Positions 34,801 to 42,474 of a stretch of DNA of 64,000 bases are shown here, one piece after another (positions within the stretch are counted from its first letter, which is position 1; each line of letters starts with the position of its first letter). The translations under genes were made by a program, and so were the position numbers. Source of the stretch: GWE2-40-63 sp050251815 (GTDB lineage: Bacteria; Bacteroidota; Bacteroidia; Bacteroidales; SZUA-534); the NCBI GenBank assembly GCA_050251815.1, contig JBFWMB010000010.1, forward strand, positions 13,418 to 77,417, in the 5' to 3' direction. Below the pieces are notes generated by a model that was given only the letters and a program-made list of their open reading frames with translations, did not search any database and was not told the origin of the DNA.

Positions 34801-34954
34801 AAAGTTCCAGGTATTCTTCCACCTGGGTTTGGCTGAGTTGCATCTTTAAATAACTTTCGACAATGGAACGCGACTTGGTCGATACGCCGTCTTTATTTAC
34901 ATGTGCAATTATGGCAAATAGTTGCATCAGGGCCTTTAGTACCGATTCACTCAT
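31886..34954 (-). CDS. ABCG-like ABC transporter (ATPase fused to permease)
   Basis: This 1022-residue protein has an N-terminal helical region of about 140 residues that resembles a TerB-like domain, then a beta-rich section (150-245). The ATPase follows: Walker A GGSGVGKST near 287-295, signature ISGGQRKRLN, Walker B LVLFVDEPTSG and the switch region VNIHQPSSD. The C-terminal half contains six or so membrane helices and a large loop. The ATPase-before-permease order is that of the ABCG/White family. Similar proteins occur in Bacteroidota, but I know no substrate. It stands alone, with no nearby partner. Confidence 0.8.
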   Translation of the reverse strand: MSESVLKALMQLFAIIAHVNKDGVSTKSRSIVESYLKMQLSQTQVEEYLELFGDYIEIHQGGASSRDGNRDRKRTSSNSVKVLRICQQINEELQQDQKILVVLQLLEFISYGEVISEKELDFVKTVSDVFNIPEEEYQNSFNFILDGNIDKIPFKEQVLILDSNTQAPAESFKHIQFKQLSGRVVMLNLPSINMFAFRYVGETDLYLNGHSILLNRTYILPKGSAIRSSRLGTIYYSDIAAKFIGSHLEQKVVFTAKDVEFRFKNSTNGIHKFNFSEHGGELIGIMGGSGVGKSTLLNVLNGNLLPQSGQILINGYDLHKDKKKLEGVIGFVPQDDLLIEELSVYQNLYYNARLCFKDYSETEIESAVNKILDDLDLRETKDLIVGNPLKKTISGGQRKRLNIALELIREPLVLFVDEPTSGLSSMDSEMVMDLLKEVTLKGKLVIVNIHQPSSDIFKMFDKLLIMDRGGYLIYYGNPVDSVVYFKTMSNHVNAMEAECYHCGNINPEKVLQIVESKVVDEYGRVTRTRKTSPQEWAGLYLKNIATKNKMDFEKQELPKNNFAIPGVFKQFRIFSVRNILSKLSNRQYILINFLEAPLLAAILAYFTKYIEGTGDNPNAYVFSANENVPIYLFMAVVVAIFIGLTVSAEEIIKDRQLLKREKFLNLSRFSYLNSKILILFLISAIQTLSFVLIGHSIMELKGLTMAHWLMLFSAACASNMIGLNISAALDSVITIYIMIPFLVVPQLLFSGTMVKFEKLNRSISSYEHVPLLGDLMVSRWAYEGIAVKQFRDNEYQKHFYFLEKKKSEASYIASYLIPAMAARISKIQYSENDEARVHHVEILHKELLKLNQRTPKYPFKAVSQVQPDKINDALIKQIQEHLQLVTQYYQKIQNKAISMLDEQVSELTQKLGSKEALVELKKNYYNDFLADLVMNRNELQKIHDTGEGYVQLSDPVYRNPVSSNGRAHFYAPVKKLGTLEIDTYTFNLSIIWLFSLLMYVLLITDAFRKLIESVSVLKRKAS

Positions 34955-35042
34955 AATAATTTGGTTTAATTGGGATTAAATTTAAGAAAATTTACATTCG
35001 TTTAGAGCTAGAAGTAAAATATTAGGCACAAATTAATTTTTT

Positions 35043-35050
35043 TATTTTTG
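35043..35050 (+). promoter_or_regulatory. -7 element of folK promoter
   Basis: TATTTTTG fits TAnnTTTG, 23 bases before the ATG. A -33 element is not clear. Confidence 0.45.
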
Positions 35051-35073
35051 CCTGATGTATCAATTCGCATGAA

Positions 35074-35565
35074 ATGGAAAAGGTATTTCTAGAACTGGGA
35101 GGTAATCAGGGCGATCGCTGGCAATTGCTTGCTGATGCCATAAAGCTTATTGGCGATAGGGTAGGGGTTGTTGTTGGGAAATCGTCGGTTTATGAAACAC
35201 CCCCTTGGGGATTCGAGAGCAGGGACTTTTTTTTAAATCAGGTAATTCAGGTTATTACCCCATTGGAACCTGAAGCTTTGATTCAGGAGTTGCAGCTAAT
35301 TGAACGTTCACTGGGACGTGTGCGGGGTACACAGCAATATACCTCGCGCAGTATGGATATCGATTTGTTGTTTTACGGAAGCCGTATTTTACATACTGAA
35401 AATCTTCAGGTTCCGCATCCACGCTTGCACTTGAGGAATTTTGTTTTACTTCCCCTGTGCGAAATTGTTCCGGATTTTGTACATCCGGTACTAAAAAAGA
35501 ATATAACCGAATTGTTGGCTGTATGCAGCGATGAATCCAAATGCCTTAAGGTTTCTAAGGATTGA
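35074..35565 (+). CDS. folK: 2-amino-4-hydroxy-6-hydroxymethyldihydropteridine pyrophosphokinase
   Basis: FolK transfers pyrophosphate from ATP to hydroxymethyl-dihydropterin in folate synthesis. All key segments are present: LGGNQGDRW at the N-terminus, YETPPWGFESRDFFLNQV near 42-59, LQLIERSLGRVRG, and SRSMDIDLLFYG with the metal-binding Asp residues near 93-104. The protein has 163 residues, normal for FolK. No other folate gene is in the window. It converges with upp, leaving a short gap. Confidence 0.95.
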   Translation: MEKVFLELGGNQGDRWQLLADAIKLIGDRVGVVVGKSSVYETPPWGFESRDFFLNQVIQVITPLEPEALIQELQLIERSLGRVRGTQQYTSRSMDIDLLFYGSRILHTENLQVPHPRLHLRNFVLLPLCEIVPDFVHPVLKKNITELLAVCSDESKCLKVSKD

Positions 35566-35594
35566 GGTGTTAAAAAAAACAGTAATGCGGCACT

Positions 35595-36245
35595 TTATTC
35601 TTTGGCTCCGTAGGCCAAGTCGCCAGCGTCGCCCAAACCGGGAACAATGTACGATTTTACCGTTAACTCTGAGTCAATTGCGCCCGTCCACAGGGTGTAT
35701 TTCTTGCCCACCAGATTTTTTTGCATATACTCAATGCCTTCTTTGCTGGCAATAACCGAGACGATGTGCGTGTGTTTGGGAGTTCCCTTGCGCAACAGAG
35801 CTTTGTATGCCAATACCATAGAAGCACCGGTGGCCAGCATCGGATCGACCAGAATCACTTCTTTTCCTTCGACCGATGGCCCCGAAATGTGTTCAAAATT
35901 AATCTGAAAGGTTCCGTCCTTTTCGTACTTTCGATAGGCTGTAATAAATATATTCTCTGCTTTGTCGAAAGAATTCAGGAAACCCTGATGAATGGGTAAT
36001 CCGGCTCGCATAATGCTGGCAATTACCGGTTGTGCACTTAACACCGGAACTTCAGCTATGCCTAAAGGGGTGGTTACTTCTGTGGAATGAAATTCCATTT
36101 TTTTGCTTATCTCATAAGCAAAGATTTCACCAACACGTTCCAGGTTCCGGCGAAAGCGCATGCTGTCTTTTTGTATTTCCTGATCCCTGATTTCTGCAAT
36201 GTATTGGTTAAATAGTGAGTTGTTCTCGCCAATGTTTATCACCAT
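35595..36245 (-). CDS. upp: Uracil phosphoribosyltransferase
   Basis: Upp makes UMP from uracil and PRPP for pyrimidine salvage. The PRPP-binding motif VILVDPMLATGAS is near residues 124-136 and the C-terminal GLGDAGDLAYG binds uracil, as in Upp and unlike PyrR. The N-terminus has the usual MRFRRNLERVG segment. The length, 216 residues, is normal. The gene is expressed alone. Confidence 0.95.
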   Translation of the reverse strand: MVINIGENNSLFNQYIAEIRDQEIQKDSMRFRRNLERVGEIFAYEISKKMEFHSTEVTTPLGIAEVPVLSAQPVIASIMRAGLPIHQGFLNSFDKAENIFITAYRKYEKDGTFQINFEHISGPSVEGKEVILVDPMLATGASMVLAYKALLRKGTPKHTHIVSVIASKEGIEYMQKNLVGKKYTLWTGAIDSELTVKSYIVPGLGDAGDLAYGAKE

Positions 36246-36371
36246 TTCTCCTGCCGTTTAAATTATGTTGTAAAAGTGCGAAAAATATCTTAGATGTCAT
36301 AAGATATTCAGGTGATGTTTTTAATTTTACTTCACCTTTTTAAGCTTTTATCATTCGCAATAATGCAACTT

Positions 36372-37622
36372 ATGAAAAAGAGAAAGTTTGCAGGAATTTT
36401 TATTTTGCTGTTTATTTTTTGGGGTTATTCCAGTGCACAATATATAAATCCTGGCATAATATTGACATTTGATGATTACTCAGTGGATAATTGGCACAAA
36501 TTATTACCTGTTTTAAAAAAATATAATGCCAGAGCCACTTTTTTTGTCACAAAGCCTTATGCCTTGAATGAAGCACAGCGGCAAAGGCTTGTTGAATTGC
36601 ATGACGCTGGAAATGAAATTGCAAGTCATGGATTTCATCATTACAATGCGGTAAATTTTTTGGATACTTCAAATCTGGAACAATACATAGAACAGGAAAT
36701 ACTTCCATCGATTCACTGGTTCGATTCTGTACTGCAAATACAGGTTCAAACCTTTGCCTATCCTTATGGAGCCCGAAATCAGCAGCTCGACGCAAAGCTT
36801 TTGGGTTATTTTTCAGTTGTACGTGGAACCAGTTATCAGCTATTTTCCAGTTTGAATAAGATATCCCGGCTTATGCATCCGGGTTTGGTTTTTGGCGTGG
36901 GCATCGACAAGAGTTATGGACACTCCATGAGTTCAGTACAACAAACTTTGCTGGATTGCCACGAAAATAGTTGCATGCAGGTTTTTTACGCTCACACGCC
37001 TGTGGATAGTGTTATAAAAAACTATCAGATAAGTTATGCAACTCTCGACAGCATTCTTGCCTTTGCCTGCAAAAATGAGCTTGCATTTTACACCATGAAT
37101 GAAACACGCCTGCCTGTACCCGAAATTCCTGAAGGAGACACCCTGATAATACATCCGGAAACATCCAGTTTCTATCAAACAACAAATTCAGCTTTTGGTT
37201 ATGGTTGGAGCTTAATTCCTTCTGAAGCAGGTACCATGCAAGCCTCAAACAATGAAGCCACTGTTATATGGAATGAGAGTTTTGCCGGTTTGGCAGAGCT
37301 TTCGGTAGCTTACAAAAACCGTTGTGGTATGGGTGGGCTTTCCAATGGTTTGAAAATTAGGGTGCAACATCCTGTTGCTGTTTTTGAAACAGCAGTTGCC
37401 TGGAAGCTTTTTCCCAATCCTTGCAGGGGAAGTTTTACAGTCAGTTTGATTGGTAATAATCCGAATCATGTTATTGAAATATATGACATGCAGGGAGGTT
37501 TACTGCTAAAACACGAAACTGCTGAATTACAAACGGAATTTGAAATTCAGGATAAAGGAGTTTACCTTGTGAGAATTAGTACCGTGGAAAAATCGATAAG
37601 CAAGGTTTTAGTGGTTGAATAA
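36372..37622 (+). CDS. Secreted polysaccharide deacetylase-like protein with T9SS sorting domain
   Basis: From ATG 36372 (416 residues) the protein has a good signal peptide, KKRKFAGIFILLFIFWGYSSA; the earlier starts 36312 and 36363 add only a longer leader. The NodB-like domain has LTFDDYSVDNW with two Asp, the zinc pair in SHGFHHYN, and TFAYPYG. The last 75 or so residues (WKLFPNPCRGSFTV to SKVLVVE) are a type A T9SS C-terminal domain, so the protein is probably secreted through the outer membrane. It may de-N- or de-O-acetylate a glycan. The usual TFDDG reads TFDDY here. Confidence 0.8.
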   Translation: MKKRKFAGIFILLFIFWGYSSAQYINPGIILTFDDYSVDNWHKLLPVLKKYNARATFFVTKPYALNEAQRQRLVELHDAGNEIASHGFHHYNAVNFLDTSNLEQYIEQEILPSIHWFDSVLQIQVQTFAYPYGARNQQLDAKLLGYFSVVRGTSYQLFSSLNKISRLMHPGLVFGVGIDKSYGHSMSSVQQTLLDCHENSCMQVFYAHTPVDSVIKNYQISYATLDSILAFACKNELAFYTMNETRLPVPEIPEGDTLIIHPETSSFYQTTNSAFGYGWSLIPSEAGTMQASNNEATVIWNESFAGLAELSVAYKNRCGMGGLSNGLKIRVQHPVAVFETAVAWKLFPNPCRGSFTVSLIGNNPNHVIEIYDMQGGLLLKHETAELQTEFEIQDKGVYLVRISTVEKSISKVLVVE

Positions 37623-37625
37623 ATG

Positions 37626-38318
37626 TTACAACAATCCTTCGTCGGCAAAGCTTAAATAGCTGGTGTCTCCAATTATCAAATGGTCAATTACCTGAATGTC
37701 GAGCGGAGTGGCTGCAGTTTTTATTTTATCGGTAATGGTTTTATCGTTTTGACTGGGTTGTATGTTTCCCGACGGATGGTTGTGCACCAAAATAAGGCTG
37801 CTGGCCAGTTTTTCGATACCATGCTTCAGAATTATTTTTACATCGATAACTGTCCCGGTGATTCCACCAATACTAATCCGTTCCTTATCGACAAGTGCGT
37901 TAGCCCGGTTCAGGTAAGCCACCCAAAATTCCTCGTGGGGTAAATCGCCTAAAAGAGGTTGAAACAATTCGAAGGCATCGTTGCTGCATGTGATTTTTTT
38001 CCGGTTCAGATCGGCCAGTTTGCGGCGCTTGCCCAATTCCAGAGCTGCTATTATGGTTATGGCTTTAGCTTCGCCAATACCGTTTACTTTTTTTAAATCG
38101 TTTACATTTTGCTTGCCCAACAGGTGTAGGTTGTTTTCGGCATTGGCCAGTATGTTTTTTGCCAAATCAACAGCCGATAGGTTTTTTGTTCCGGTTGCCA
38201 GCAGTATGGCAATCAGTTCGGCATCGCTAAGTGAAGCTATTCCTTTGCTGAGCAACTTCTCACGGGGGCGGTCTTCAACTGCCCATTGCTTGATGGTAAG
38301 GTTCTGATAGCTTTTCAT
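37626..38318 (-). CDS. radC: RadC family JAB-domain protein
   Basis: A 230-residue protein with two parts: a helix-hairpin-helix region around residues 25-90 (GIASLSDAELIAILLATG, LKKVNGIGEAKA) and a C-terminal JAB/MPN metalloprotease-like domain with LVHNHPSGNIQPSQND near 178-193, giving the H-x-H and Asp ligands. RadC proteins have long been called DNA repair factors, but their molecular role is unsettled. The gene converges with the deacetylase gene with only 3 bases between stops. Confidence 0.9.
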   Translation of the reverse strand: MKSYQNLTIKQWAVEDRPREKLLSKGIASLSDAELIAILLATGTKNLSAVDLAKNILANAENNLHLLGKQNVNDLKKVNGIGEAKAITIIAALELGKRRKLADLNRKKITCSNDAFELFQPLLGDLPHEEFWVAYLNRANALVDKERISIGGITGTVIDVKIILKHGIEKLASSLILVHNHPSGNIQPSQNDKTITDKIKTAATPLDIQVIDHLIIGDTSYLSFADEGLL

Positions 38319-38334
38319 GGACCCACGTTTTGAA

Positions 38335-38342
38335 CAAATTTA
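38335..38342 (-). promoter_or_regulatory. Possible -7 element for radC
   Basis: On the minus strand this reads TAAATTTG, fitting TAnnTTTG, 16 bases before the start codon. No -33 element has proper spacing. Confidence 0.35.
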
Positions 38343-38403
38343 CAAAATAGTAGGCAAATAATGACGGGGTATTTTAAGTGAAATAGTATTGGTTTAGGAG
38401 AAT

Positions 38404-38452
38404 AAAATAAACAACCACCGGCTCATCTGAGCTGATAGCTGTTTATTTTTTG
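38404..38452 (-). terminator. Terminator downstream of the GT2 gene
   Basis: An outer stem, AAATAAACA against TGTTTATTT, encloses a second hairpin, GCTCA with TGAGC. It sits just after the stop of the minus-strand GT2 gene and before radC. Confidence 0.5.
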
Positions 38453-38461
38453 GAAGAAAAA

Positions 38462-39409
38462 TTAAATTTCTTTATCTATTTGATATTGATTGCGGTCTGA
38501 GGAGCTGCGGGATACCAGTTCGCCAAGAAAACCGCTCAGGAACAACTGGGTTCCGATAATCATACATACCAGTGAAAGGTAAAAATAGGGATTATCGGTA
38601 ACCAAAATAGCACTGACTCCTTTGGCAATGGCAATGAGTTTTTTTGCACCCACAGCAATGGCAGCAAAAAAACCAAACATAAATACAAGAATTCCCAGGG
38701 TTCCGAATAGATGCATGGGTTTTTTGCCGAAGCGGGTCATAAAGATTATCGACATTAAATCGAGAAAGCCGTTTACAAAACGCTCGAGTCCGAATTTGGT
38801 AACGCCATATTTTCGGGCCTGGTGCTTAACTACCCGTTCTCCAATCAGGGTAAATCCGGCTTGTTTTGCCAGTACCGGAATATAGCGATGCATTTCGCCA
38901 TAAACCTCAATCGATTTAATCACTTCGTTTTTGTAGGCTTTAAGTCCGCAGTTAAAATCGTGTAGTTTAATTCCCGTTGCTTTTCGGGCGGTCCAGTTGT
39001 AGAATTTGCTGGGGATGGTTTTGGTGATGGGATCGTAGCGCTTTTTCTTCCAGCCCGATACCATGTCGTAGCCTTCTTTGGTAATCATGTAGTATAGTCC
39101 GGGAATTTCGTCGGGGCTGTCTTGTAGATCGGCATCCATGGTAATTACCACATCGCCTTCGGCAGCCTGAAAGCCTGAGTGCAATGCCGCCGATTTGCCG
39201 TAATTCCTGCGGAATTTAATACCACGAATTGAGCCATATTCCTGCGCCAGCATCTCAATTTCGTGCCACGATTTATCGGTACTTCCATCGTCGATGAGTA
39301 TGATCTCGTAACTCAGGCTTTTTTCGTACATCACTTTGGCAATCCAGGCTACCAGTTCGCTGAGCGATTCTTCTTCGTTATATAAGGGGACAACAATACT
39401 TAAGTTCAT
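38462..39409 (-). CDS. Family 2 glycosyltransferase with C-terminal membrane helices
   Basis: A 315-residue polyprenyl-phosphate-type glycosyltransferase. The GT-A domain has LSIVVPLYNEEESL at the start, LIDDGSTDKSW near residue 40 and TMDADLQDSPDEI near 91-103. Two hydrophobic helices near 235-260 and 270-300 are typical of enzymes that make polyprenyl-phosphate-linked sugars (ArnC or GtrB type). Such lipid donors feed GT-C enzymes, possibly including the DUF2723 protein in this window. It is 10 bases downstream of a DUF4199 gene, and the two probably form one operon. Confidence 0.85.
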   Translation of the reverse strand: MNLSIVVPLYNEEESLSELVAWIAKVMYEKSLSYEIILIDDGSTDKSWHEIEMLAQEYGSIRGIKFRRNYGKSAALHSGFQAAEGDVVITMDADLQDSPDEIPGLYYMITKEGYDMVSGWKKKRYDPITKTIPSKFYNWTARKATGIKLHDFNCGLKAYKNEVIKSIEVYGEMHRYIPVLAKQAGFTLIGERVVKHQARKYGVTKFGLERFVNGFLDLMSIIFMTRFGKKPMHLFGTLGILVFMFGFFAAIAVGAKKLIAIAKGVSAILVTDNPYFYLSLVCMIIGTQLFLSGFLGELVSRSSSDRNQYQIDKEI

Positions 39410-39419
39410 ACTGAGAGTT

Positions 39420-39959
39420 TTAATCGTTTTCCTGAATGAATCGTAGGGGTGTTTTGATGAATACAGCGGCCAAAAGGGCTATGAGCGCGCCCATAAATAC
39501 ATGGGATAAGAAAACCACAAACGCCATCATACCTGGTGTAATGGTGCTTTTGTAAAGCGTTACCAGCGAATCAATTTGTTCTGGGGTAAGTCCGGGCTGC
39601 TGGGAATAAATGATTTGTATCTGATCAATATAGTAACTGATGCCCTGCGGCTGCATAAAGGCATAGTATATGTACGAAAAAAAGGCGTAGATAAATCCTG
39701 AAAAAAGAGCCAACAACAAGGCAAACTTATAAGCCTGACGATAGATAAAAACGCCCTCGTGCTGGGTGTCCCGGTATTTTCGTCCGTAAAAAAGCATCAT
39801 AAAGGCCATTATGGCTGTATTCACCAGGCCAATGGTATCGCCAGGAATATGTATTCTGCCCATTATATGGTAAAAAAATAAACTTGCCGAACAGGCAATT
39901 CCCAGATACAGACCAATGGTCATGGTATATTTAACCGGATTGTTGGTTTTTGTTGTCAT
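39420..39959 (-). CDS. DUF4199 membrane protein
   Basis: A 179-residue protein with four hydrophobic segments (about residues 13-33, 40-58, 73-98 and 142-165), matching the DUF4199 layout; LVNTAIMAFMMLFYGRKYRD and YRQAYKFALLLALFSG are the most conserved-looking parts. In Bacteroidota this family often precedes a membrane-linked GT2 gene, as here. No activity is known; helping the partner enzyme is one possibility. The start is supported by a promoter 18 bases upstream. Confidence 0.8.
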   Translation of the reverse strand: MTTKTNNPVKYTMTIGLYLGIACSASLFFYHIMGRIHIPGDTIGLVNTAIMAFMMLFYGRKYRDTQHEGVFIYRQAYKFALLLALFSGFIYAFFSYIYYAFMQPQGISYYIDQIQIIYSQQPGLTPEQIDSLVTLYKSTITPGMMAFVVFLSHVFMGALIALLAAVFIKTPLRFIQEND

Positions 39960-39977
39960 ATTTTATTGCTTATGGGG

Positions 39978-40011
39978 CAAAGATACTTTTTTGTAGTTAT
40001 TATTCCTCAAA
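39978..40011 (-). promoter_or_regulatory. Promoter of DUF4199-GT2 operon
   Basis: On the minus strand TTTG (40008-40011) and TATCTTTG (39978-39985) are separated by 22 bases, and the start codon follows 18 bases later. Confidence 0.6.
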
Positions 40012-40130
40012 TTTTTATACTGAATCTAAAGTGCTTATAGTTAACATTTAAGAAGTTCAATTCGATTTATGTTTGTGTTAACCGTGTGATTTGTTGTATT
40101 TTGGAAAGGCTGATAAATTTTGCCTGCGCG

Positions 40131-40161
40131 TTTGCAGGTTTTTGAATTATTACTACTTTTG
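40131..40161 (+). promoter_or_regulatory. Promoter of 4.5S SRP RNA gene
   Basis: TTTG at 40131-40134 and TACTTTTG at 40154-40161 are separated by 19 bases, an ideal Bacteroidota promoter. The RNA begins about 5 bases downstream. Confidence 0.75.
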
Positions 40162-40165
40162 TGCG

Positions 40166-40270
40166 CGGGTAAGTCTTATACGACCAGCTCCTGCTGAAAC
40201 CCCCCAGGTCCGGAAGGAAGCAAGGGTAGGTGGTTGAGCGGTGCGATGTAAGTAGCTTACCCGTTTTTTT
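40166..40270 (+). ncRNA. ffs: Signal recognition particle RNA, small bacterial type (4.5S)
   Basis: This is the RNA part of the signal recognition particle, which binds Ffh and guides nascent membrane proteins to the membrane. The conserved apical segment GGTCCGGAAGGAAGCA, followed by AGGGTA, forms the Ffh-binding internal loops. The ends pair perfectly, CGGGTAAG with CTTACCCG, and a T run follows the 3' strand, so the terminal stem may also serve as terminator. Its roughly 100-base length fits the small SRP RNA without an Alu domain. It is encoded just upstream of a YgjP-like gene. Confidence 0.9.
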
Positions 40271-40282
40271 TAGGAAAAACTC

Positions 40283-40999
40283 ATGAAATCCAAAGTCTTC
40301 AGTATACCACAGGTGGGTGAGGTGTTAATTTGTAAGCATCACAATGCCAAACGTTTGTCGATAAAACTTCGACCAAACGAAGCACCAAAAGTAATTATTC
40401 CCAAACTGATGAGTTTTACAATGGGTTTTCGCTTTGCGATGGAGAAAACCAACTGGATTATTGAGCATGCTAAAATACTTAAAGAGAAAACAGTTTCTGG
40501 CTTCCGGTTTAACGATGAAACTGTGGTAGAAACCCGTTTTCATAAAATAAAGATTGGCCGCCATAAAGCCGTTCATGTGGGTAGTAAAAAAGAGGATGGT
40601 TTACTTACGGTTGTTTTTCCTGCAACGGCCGATATAGCCAGTGAACAAAATCAGGAACTGTTAAGGAAGTTTGTTACGCATGTTTTACGGACCGAGGCCA
40701 AAGCCTATTTACCTAAAAGAACGCAATGGCTGGCCGGTAAATTTGGATTTACTATTAATGATGTAAGAGTTAAGAACCTTAAGTCTCGCTGGGGTAGTTG
40801 TTCGTCAAAAAATAGCATCAATTTGAATATTCATTTGATGCGGCTGCCTGAACATTTGTCAGACTTTATAATTTTGCATGAATTATGCCATACAGTCCAT
40901 CGGAATCATGGACCGCAGTTTCACGCCTTATTAAATCAATTGTGTGGAAACGAAAAAGCATTGAATAAAGAACTTAAAAAGTACAGTACACAATTTTAA
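40283..40999 (+). CDS. YgjP/DUF45-type metal-dependent hydrolase
   Basis: The protein has 238 residues. The zinc motif HELCHTVHRNHGPQFH, near residues 207-222, gives the His pair and Glu, with a third ligand shortly after. RWGSCSSKNSINLNIHLMRLP precedes it, as in YgjP-like (DUF45) metallopeptidase-fold proteins. Their substrates are poorly known; in some bacteria the genes sit next to restriction systems, which are not present here. The gene begins 12 bases after the SRP RNA and is followed 3 bases later by pepT. Confidence 0.85.
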   Translation: MKSKVFSIPQVGEVLICKHHNAKRLSIKLRPNEAPKVIIPKLMSFTMGFRFAMEKTNWIIEHAKILKEKTVSGFRFNDETVVETRFHKIKIGRHKAVHVGSKKEDGLLTVVFPATADIASEQNQELLRKFVTHVLRTEAKAYLPKRTQWLAGKFGFTINDVRVKNLKSRWGSCSSKNSINLNIHLMRLPEHLSDFIILHELCHTVHRNHGPQFHALLNQLCGNEKALNKELKKYSTQF

Positions 41000-41002
41000 T
41001 AT

Positions 41003-42244
41003 ATGGAGAAAATAACCGAACGTTTTATTCGCTACGCTAAAATTGATACGCAATCGAACGAAAAATCGACTACTTGCCCAAGTACCAACAAACAGTTTAA
41101 TTTAGCTAAACAGTTAAAAGACGAGTTGGAGCAAATGGGAATAAATAAAACCGAACTCGATGAGAATTCCTATTTATATGCTACCATTCCGTCGAATGTT
41201 AATTTTAAAGTGCCAGCCATTGGCTTTATTGCTCATTTAGATACCAGTCCCGATATGCCAGCCGATAATGTTAAACCAATTGTCGTTAAAAACTATTCGG
41301 GAAAAGATATCATTTTGAATCTGGAAAAAAACATCGTGCTTTCTCCTTCGGAATTTCCGGAGTTGCTGAACTATGTAAATCAGGATTTGGTGGTTACCGA
41401 TGGCAATACCTTGTTGGGTGCCGACGATAAAGCCGGAATTTCGGCCATCATGCAAATGGCACAGTATATTTCAGAGAACCCCGAGTTTAAGCACGGGCCC
41501 ATTAAGATTGCTTTTACCCCTGATGAGGAAATTGGACGTGGAGCAAACCTGTTTAATGTTAAAAAATTTGGAGCAGACTTTGCTTACACCATCGATGGGG
41601 GAGCAATAGGCGAGTTAGAATATGAGAACTTCAATGCAGCTCATGCCAGAATAAGCATTGTTGGTAAAAATGTTCATCCGGGTGAAGCTAAGAACAAGAT
41701 GGTGAATGCTATTTTAATTCTGAACCGTGTTATTGGCACTTTGCCCGTTGAGGAGACGCCCCGGTATACTGAAGGTTATCAGGGATTTTATCATGTATTG
41801 CACGCCTCAGGCAATGTGGAAGGTTCAGAGGCTGAATTGTTAATACGTGACCACGATACCGAGAAGTTTAATGAGAAAAAAGAGCGTTTAAAGCAAGTAG
41901 TAAACGCTTTGAATCAGGAATACGGCAACAATTACATCACGCTGGAAATAGAGGATCAGTACTTCAATATGAAAAAAATGATTGAACCTTATTACCACAT
42001 TGTTGAAACGGCTAAAGAGGCTATGGAGCAGCTTGGAATTGTTCCCAACATTAAACCCATACGCGGAGGAACTGATGGTGCAAGACTCTCATACATGGGA
42101 CTGCCCACACCGAATATTTTTAGCGGTGGACATAATTTCCACAGCCGCTACGAATTTGTTCCGGTACAAAGTATGGAAAAAGCCTGCGAAACCATATTGA
42201 AAATTGCTGAACTTTACGTTCAGAAAAATGAACCCGCGTCATAA
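41003..42244 (+). CDS. pepT: Peptidase T (tripeptide aminopeptidase)
   Basis: PepT is a cytoplasmic zinc peptidase of the M20 family that removes the N-terminal residue of tripeptides. Metal-binding segments are present: FIAHLDTSPD near residue 74, LGADDKAGISAIM near 139, FTPDEEIGRG near 173, TIDGGAIGELEYE near 196, and GGTDGARLSYMGLPTPN and GGHNFHSRYEFVP near the C-terminus. The length (413 residues) is normal. It lies 3 bases downstream of the YgjP-like gene; a terminator follows. Confidence 0.95.
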   Translation: MEKITERFIRYAKIDTQSNEKSTTCPSTNKQFNLAKQLKDELEQMGINKTELDENSYLYATIPSNVNFKVPAIGFIAHLDTSPDMPADNVKPIVVKNYSGKDIILNLEKNIVLSPSEFPELLNYVNQDLVVTDGNTLLGADDKAGISAIMQMAQYISENPEFKHGPIKIAFTPDEEIGRGANLFNVKKFGADFAYTIDGGAIGELEYENFNAAHARISIVGKNVHPGEAKNKMVNAILILNRVIGTLPVEETPRYTEGYQGFYHVLHASGNVEGSEAELLIRDHDTEKFNEKKERLKQVVNALNQEYGNNYITLEIEDQYFNMKKMIEPYYHIVETAKEAMEQLGIVPNIKPIRGGTDGARLSYMGLPTPNIFSGGHNFHSRYEFVPVQSMEKACETILKIAELYVQKNEPAS

Positions 42245-42267
42245 ATTAATTATTGATAAATTCTTAG

Positions 42268-42297
42268 AAGGGAAGGTGCATCGCTTTCCCTTTTTTT
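42268..42297 (+). terminator. Terminator after pepT
   Basis: AAGGGAAG and CTTTCCCTT form a stem around GTGCATCG-type loop bases, followed by seven T residues. Confidence 0.65.
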
Positions 42298-42440
42298 GAT
42301 CCTGAACATTTTATGGTTTTTGAAGTTTTACTTTGTACGGTATTAGTTGATTACCATTGCGCAATGCGCTATTATTTTACTAATGTTGCAAAGTATGATT
42401 AAAATAAACGCTTTAGGCAGTTGATTCGGTTGCTTATTTC

Positions 42441-42448
42441 TATTTTTG
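42441..42448 (+). promoter_or_regulatory. -7 element for fructose-6-phosphate aldolase gene
   Basis: TATTTTTG fits TAnnTTTG, 26 bases before the ATG. The -33 region has no clear TTTG at proper spacing. Confidence 0.45.
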
Positions 42449-42474
42449 TATCGATTAATTTAAAATAACAAATC

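Noticed and set aside
36312..36371. Longer starts of the deacetylase gene
   Set aside because: They only add a second hydrophobic leader; the start at 36372 gives a normal signal peptide.
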